From Parapedobacter soli (lineage in GTDB: Bacteria; Bacteroidota; Bacteroidia; Sphingobacteriales; Sphingobacteriaceae), in assembly GCF_025460835.1 (NCBI RefSeq), contig NZ_JAMXAY010000012.1, positions 36,695-100,694 of the forward strand: a stretch of DNA of 64,000 nucleotides, in the 5' to 3' direction. A program made the translations under genes and the position numbers. The notes beneath the pieces were generated by a model. It saw nothing but the letters and a program-made list of their open reading frames with translations. It had not been told where the DNA came from and searched no databases. Numbering within the stretch: position 1 is the first letter of the stretch; the number at the start of each line of letters is the position of its first letter. This document shows positions 63,005 to 64,000 of this stretch, piece by piece.

Positions 63005-63540
63005 GATGCGATCAGGTAAAAACTGGTTCTTTATTTTGCGTAAAGTAACACATTTTTAATGAAACGAAAAAACGCACAATCCTGTCGCAGTTAGAAAAAT
63101 AAAGTTCATAGAACAATTCGTACTATATATTAACGTAGAAGCCCCAGAAGTTCACTGTGGCGCAAAACTATGCGACAAGTATAATGCAAGGCTCAAATTA
63201 AGGTTAACAAATCTCACCTATCAACAAGTTGCATCCGACACACGCGATTCAACAATTACCCAATACACACCTCGAAGTCCGTTATAGCAGAGCGCTGCTA
63301 TCCTAAATGCTGGAAATTGCAAGGAAAGTGAATGTCTCCATAGCAACTCCGTCATTGGATTAAGGAAACACCGCAATGGGTTCAGGAAACACCGGCCCAA
63401 AGCTGGTACAACACAACTTGGTTCCGTCCCTCTACCACCTGAACTCGGGCGACACCTCCTCTGGTTCAGGTGAAATGGACAACGATTTATATGGAACCGA
63501 CAAGGGTTCATCCCTAACACACCCAGGGCCGATTGCACGC
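63005..63540. other. Gene-free stretch upstream of the sigma factor gene
   Basis: No coding frame I can support. From about 63360 on, short segments such as GGTTCAGG and CCTGAAC in both orientations appear at intervals near 21 bases, so the minisatellite to the right seems to continue here in decayed form. Confidence 0.5.
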
Positions 63541-64000
63541 TGAGGGGATTGCAGTTAAGTCGCCTTGGGTTGCGGTGGGGCCATCTTGGATTGAAGTGAG
63601 CTTATCTTGGGTTCAGGTTGTACCACGCTGGACTAAAGTAGGGTCATTTTGAGTTAAGCTGGTACAGCCATGGGTCAACACGGAGCTCACGTGGTTTACT
63701 TACGTGCCCGACCGAATCCAGGTGGAACCAAAAGGGAGCCGGATGAAGCCTACCCGAACCCCTGAAGAATGTAGCCGGTCTAAACGCTCGTCCGAACGAA
63801 TTCCGCCCGGCGTAATCTGAACCCATACCGATGCGGCATGAGTCCATACCGGCGTGACCTGAACCCATACCGGCGTGACCTGAACCCATACCGGCGTGAC
63901 CTGAACCCATACCGGCGCGACCTGAACCCATACCGGCGTGACCTGAACCCCTGTCGACGCGACATGGACCCATATTGGCACAACATGAATCCATGTCGGT
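63541..64000. repeat. Second 21-bp minisatellite, running off the window
   Basis: Units of 21 bases of the form TGACCTGAACCCATACCGG plus CG start at 63855, 63876, 63897, 63918, 63939, 63960 and 63981, with three or more weaker units to the left (63834, 63813, 63792, 63771, 63750) that drift further. The centre is near-identical, the flanks are degenerate and the last unit is cut by the window end. Frames on the minus strand stay open through it and read as heptads such as GFRSRRY, but no gene start or family supports coding. Confidence 0.85.

Noticed and set aside
63644..63994. Minus-strand frames reading GFRSRRY or VWVQVTP heptads
   Set aside because: Translations of a tandem repeat in several frames at once; no start context and no known family.

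Overview
The window looks like a chromosomal segment of a Bacteroidota species. It has SusC/SusD pairs, TIG-domain glycan-binding lipoproteins, an ECF-sigma/FecR-controlled receptor locus, a Bacteroidota-type split ATP synthase operon (a, c, b, delta, alpha, gamma, without beta/epsilon) and several TTTG-N19-21-TAnnTTTG promoters. By gene content and roughly even base composition I would guess Sphingobacteriaceae (Parapedobacter-like); that is inference only.

Layout. (1) 1-3957: tail of a polysaccharide utilization locus (PUL): SusD end, two TIG-domain surface glycan-binding lipoproteins and a GH5 endoglucanase-type lipoprotein. (2) 3976-19697: core genes: YjjG-type nucleotidase, a TonB-dependent receptor, ClpS, FabH, a membrane-bound nucleotide-sugar dehydratase, the dapF/ATP synthase operon, a DegP/HtrA protease and a bacilliredoxin. 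(3) 19936-43223: a large AraC-controlled catabolic locus in three minus-strand operons. One encodes five secreted or surface proteins (two FG-GAP/VCBS proteins, an EEP-fold phosphoesterase, two proteins of unknown family). One encodes SusC-SusD-DUF3823. One encodes nine catabolic enzymes (GMC oxidoreductase plus small subunit, Gfo/Idh, TIM-barrel isomerase, IlvD/Edd dehydratase, split transketolase, zinc alcohol dehydrogenase, SDR). (4) 43679-45537: ahcY and a NadR-like ATPase. (5) 45527-54444: an accessory island: SWIM protein, VapBC-type toxin-antitoxin, several gene relics, an AraC regulator, a small HTH gene running directly into a 21-bp minisatellite, and a compact gene set resembling a phage lysis cassette (holin-like, CHAP/NlpC-like endolysin, FN3 protein, unimolecular-spanin-like lipoprotein). 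(6) 54458-63004: ECF sigma, FecR anti-sigma, SusC with an STN domain, SusD and a secreted metallophosphoesterase. (7) 63005-64000: no gene, and a second 21-bp tandem repeat array running off the window.

The strongest new signal is a regulatory code seen directly in the sequence. Upstream of each of the three operons in region 3 lies a promoter box (CAAAnnTA, or TAAAGATA in one case, on the + strand), exactly 27 bases, a half-site ending TTGG, exactly 13 bases, and a half-site ATATTGAAT. The half-sites are direct repeats 21 bp apart, as expected for an AraC-family activator, and the araC gene sits beside one of them. This ties 17 genes into one regulon.

Other points of interest: the lysis-like cassette without any virion genes; a candidate cis-antisense RNA in the leader of the ECF-controlled susC, resembling DonS-type RNAs; a decayed antitoxin leader now placed in front of the NadR-like gene; and two unrelated minisatellites sharing a 21-bp period.
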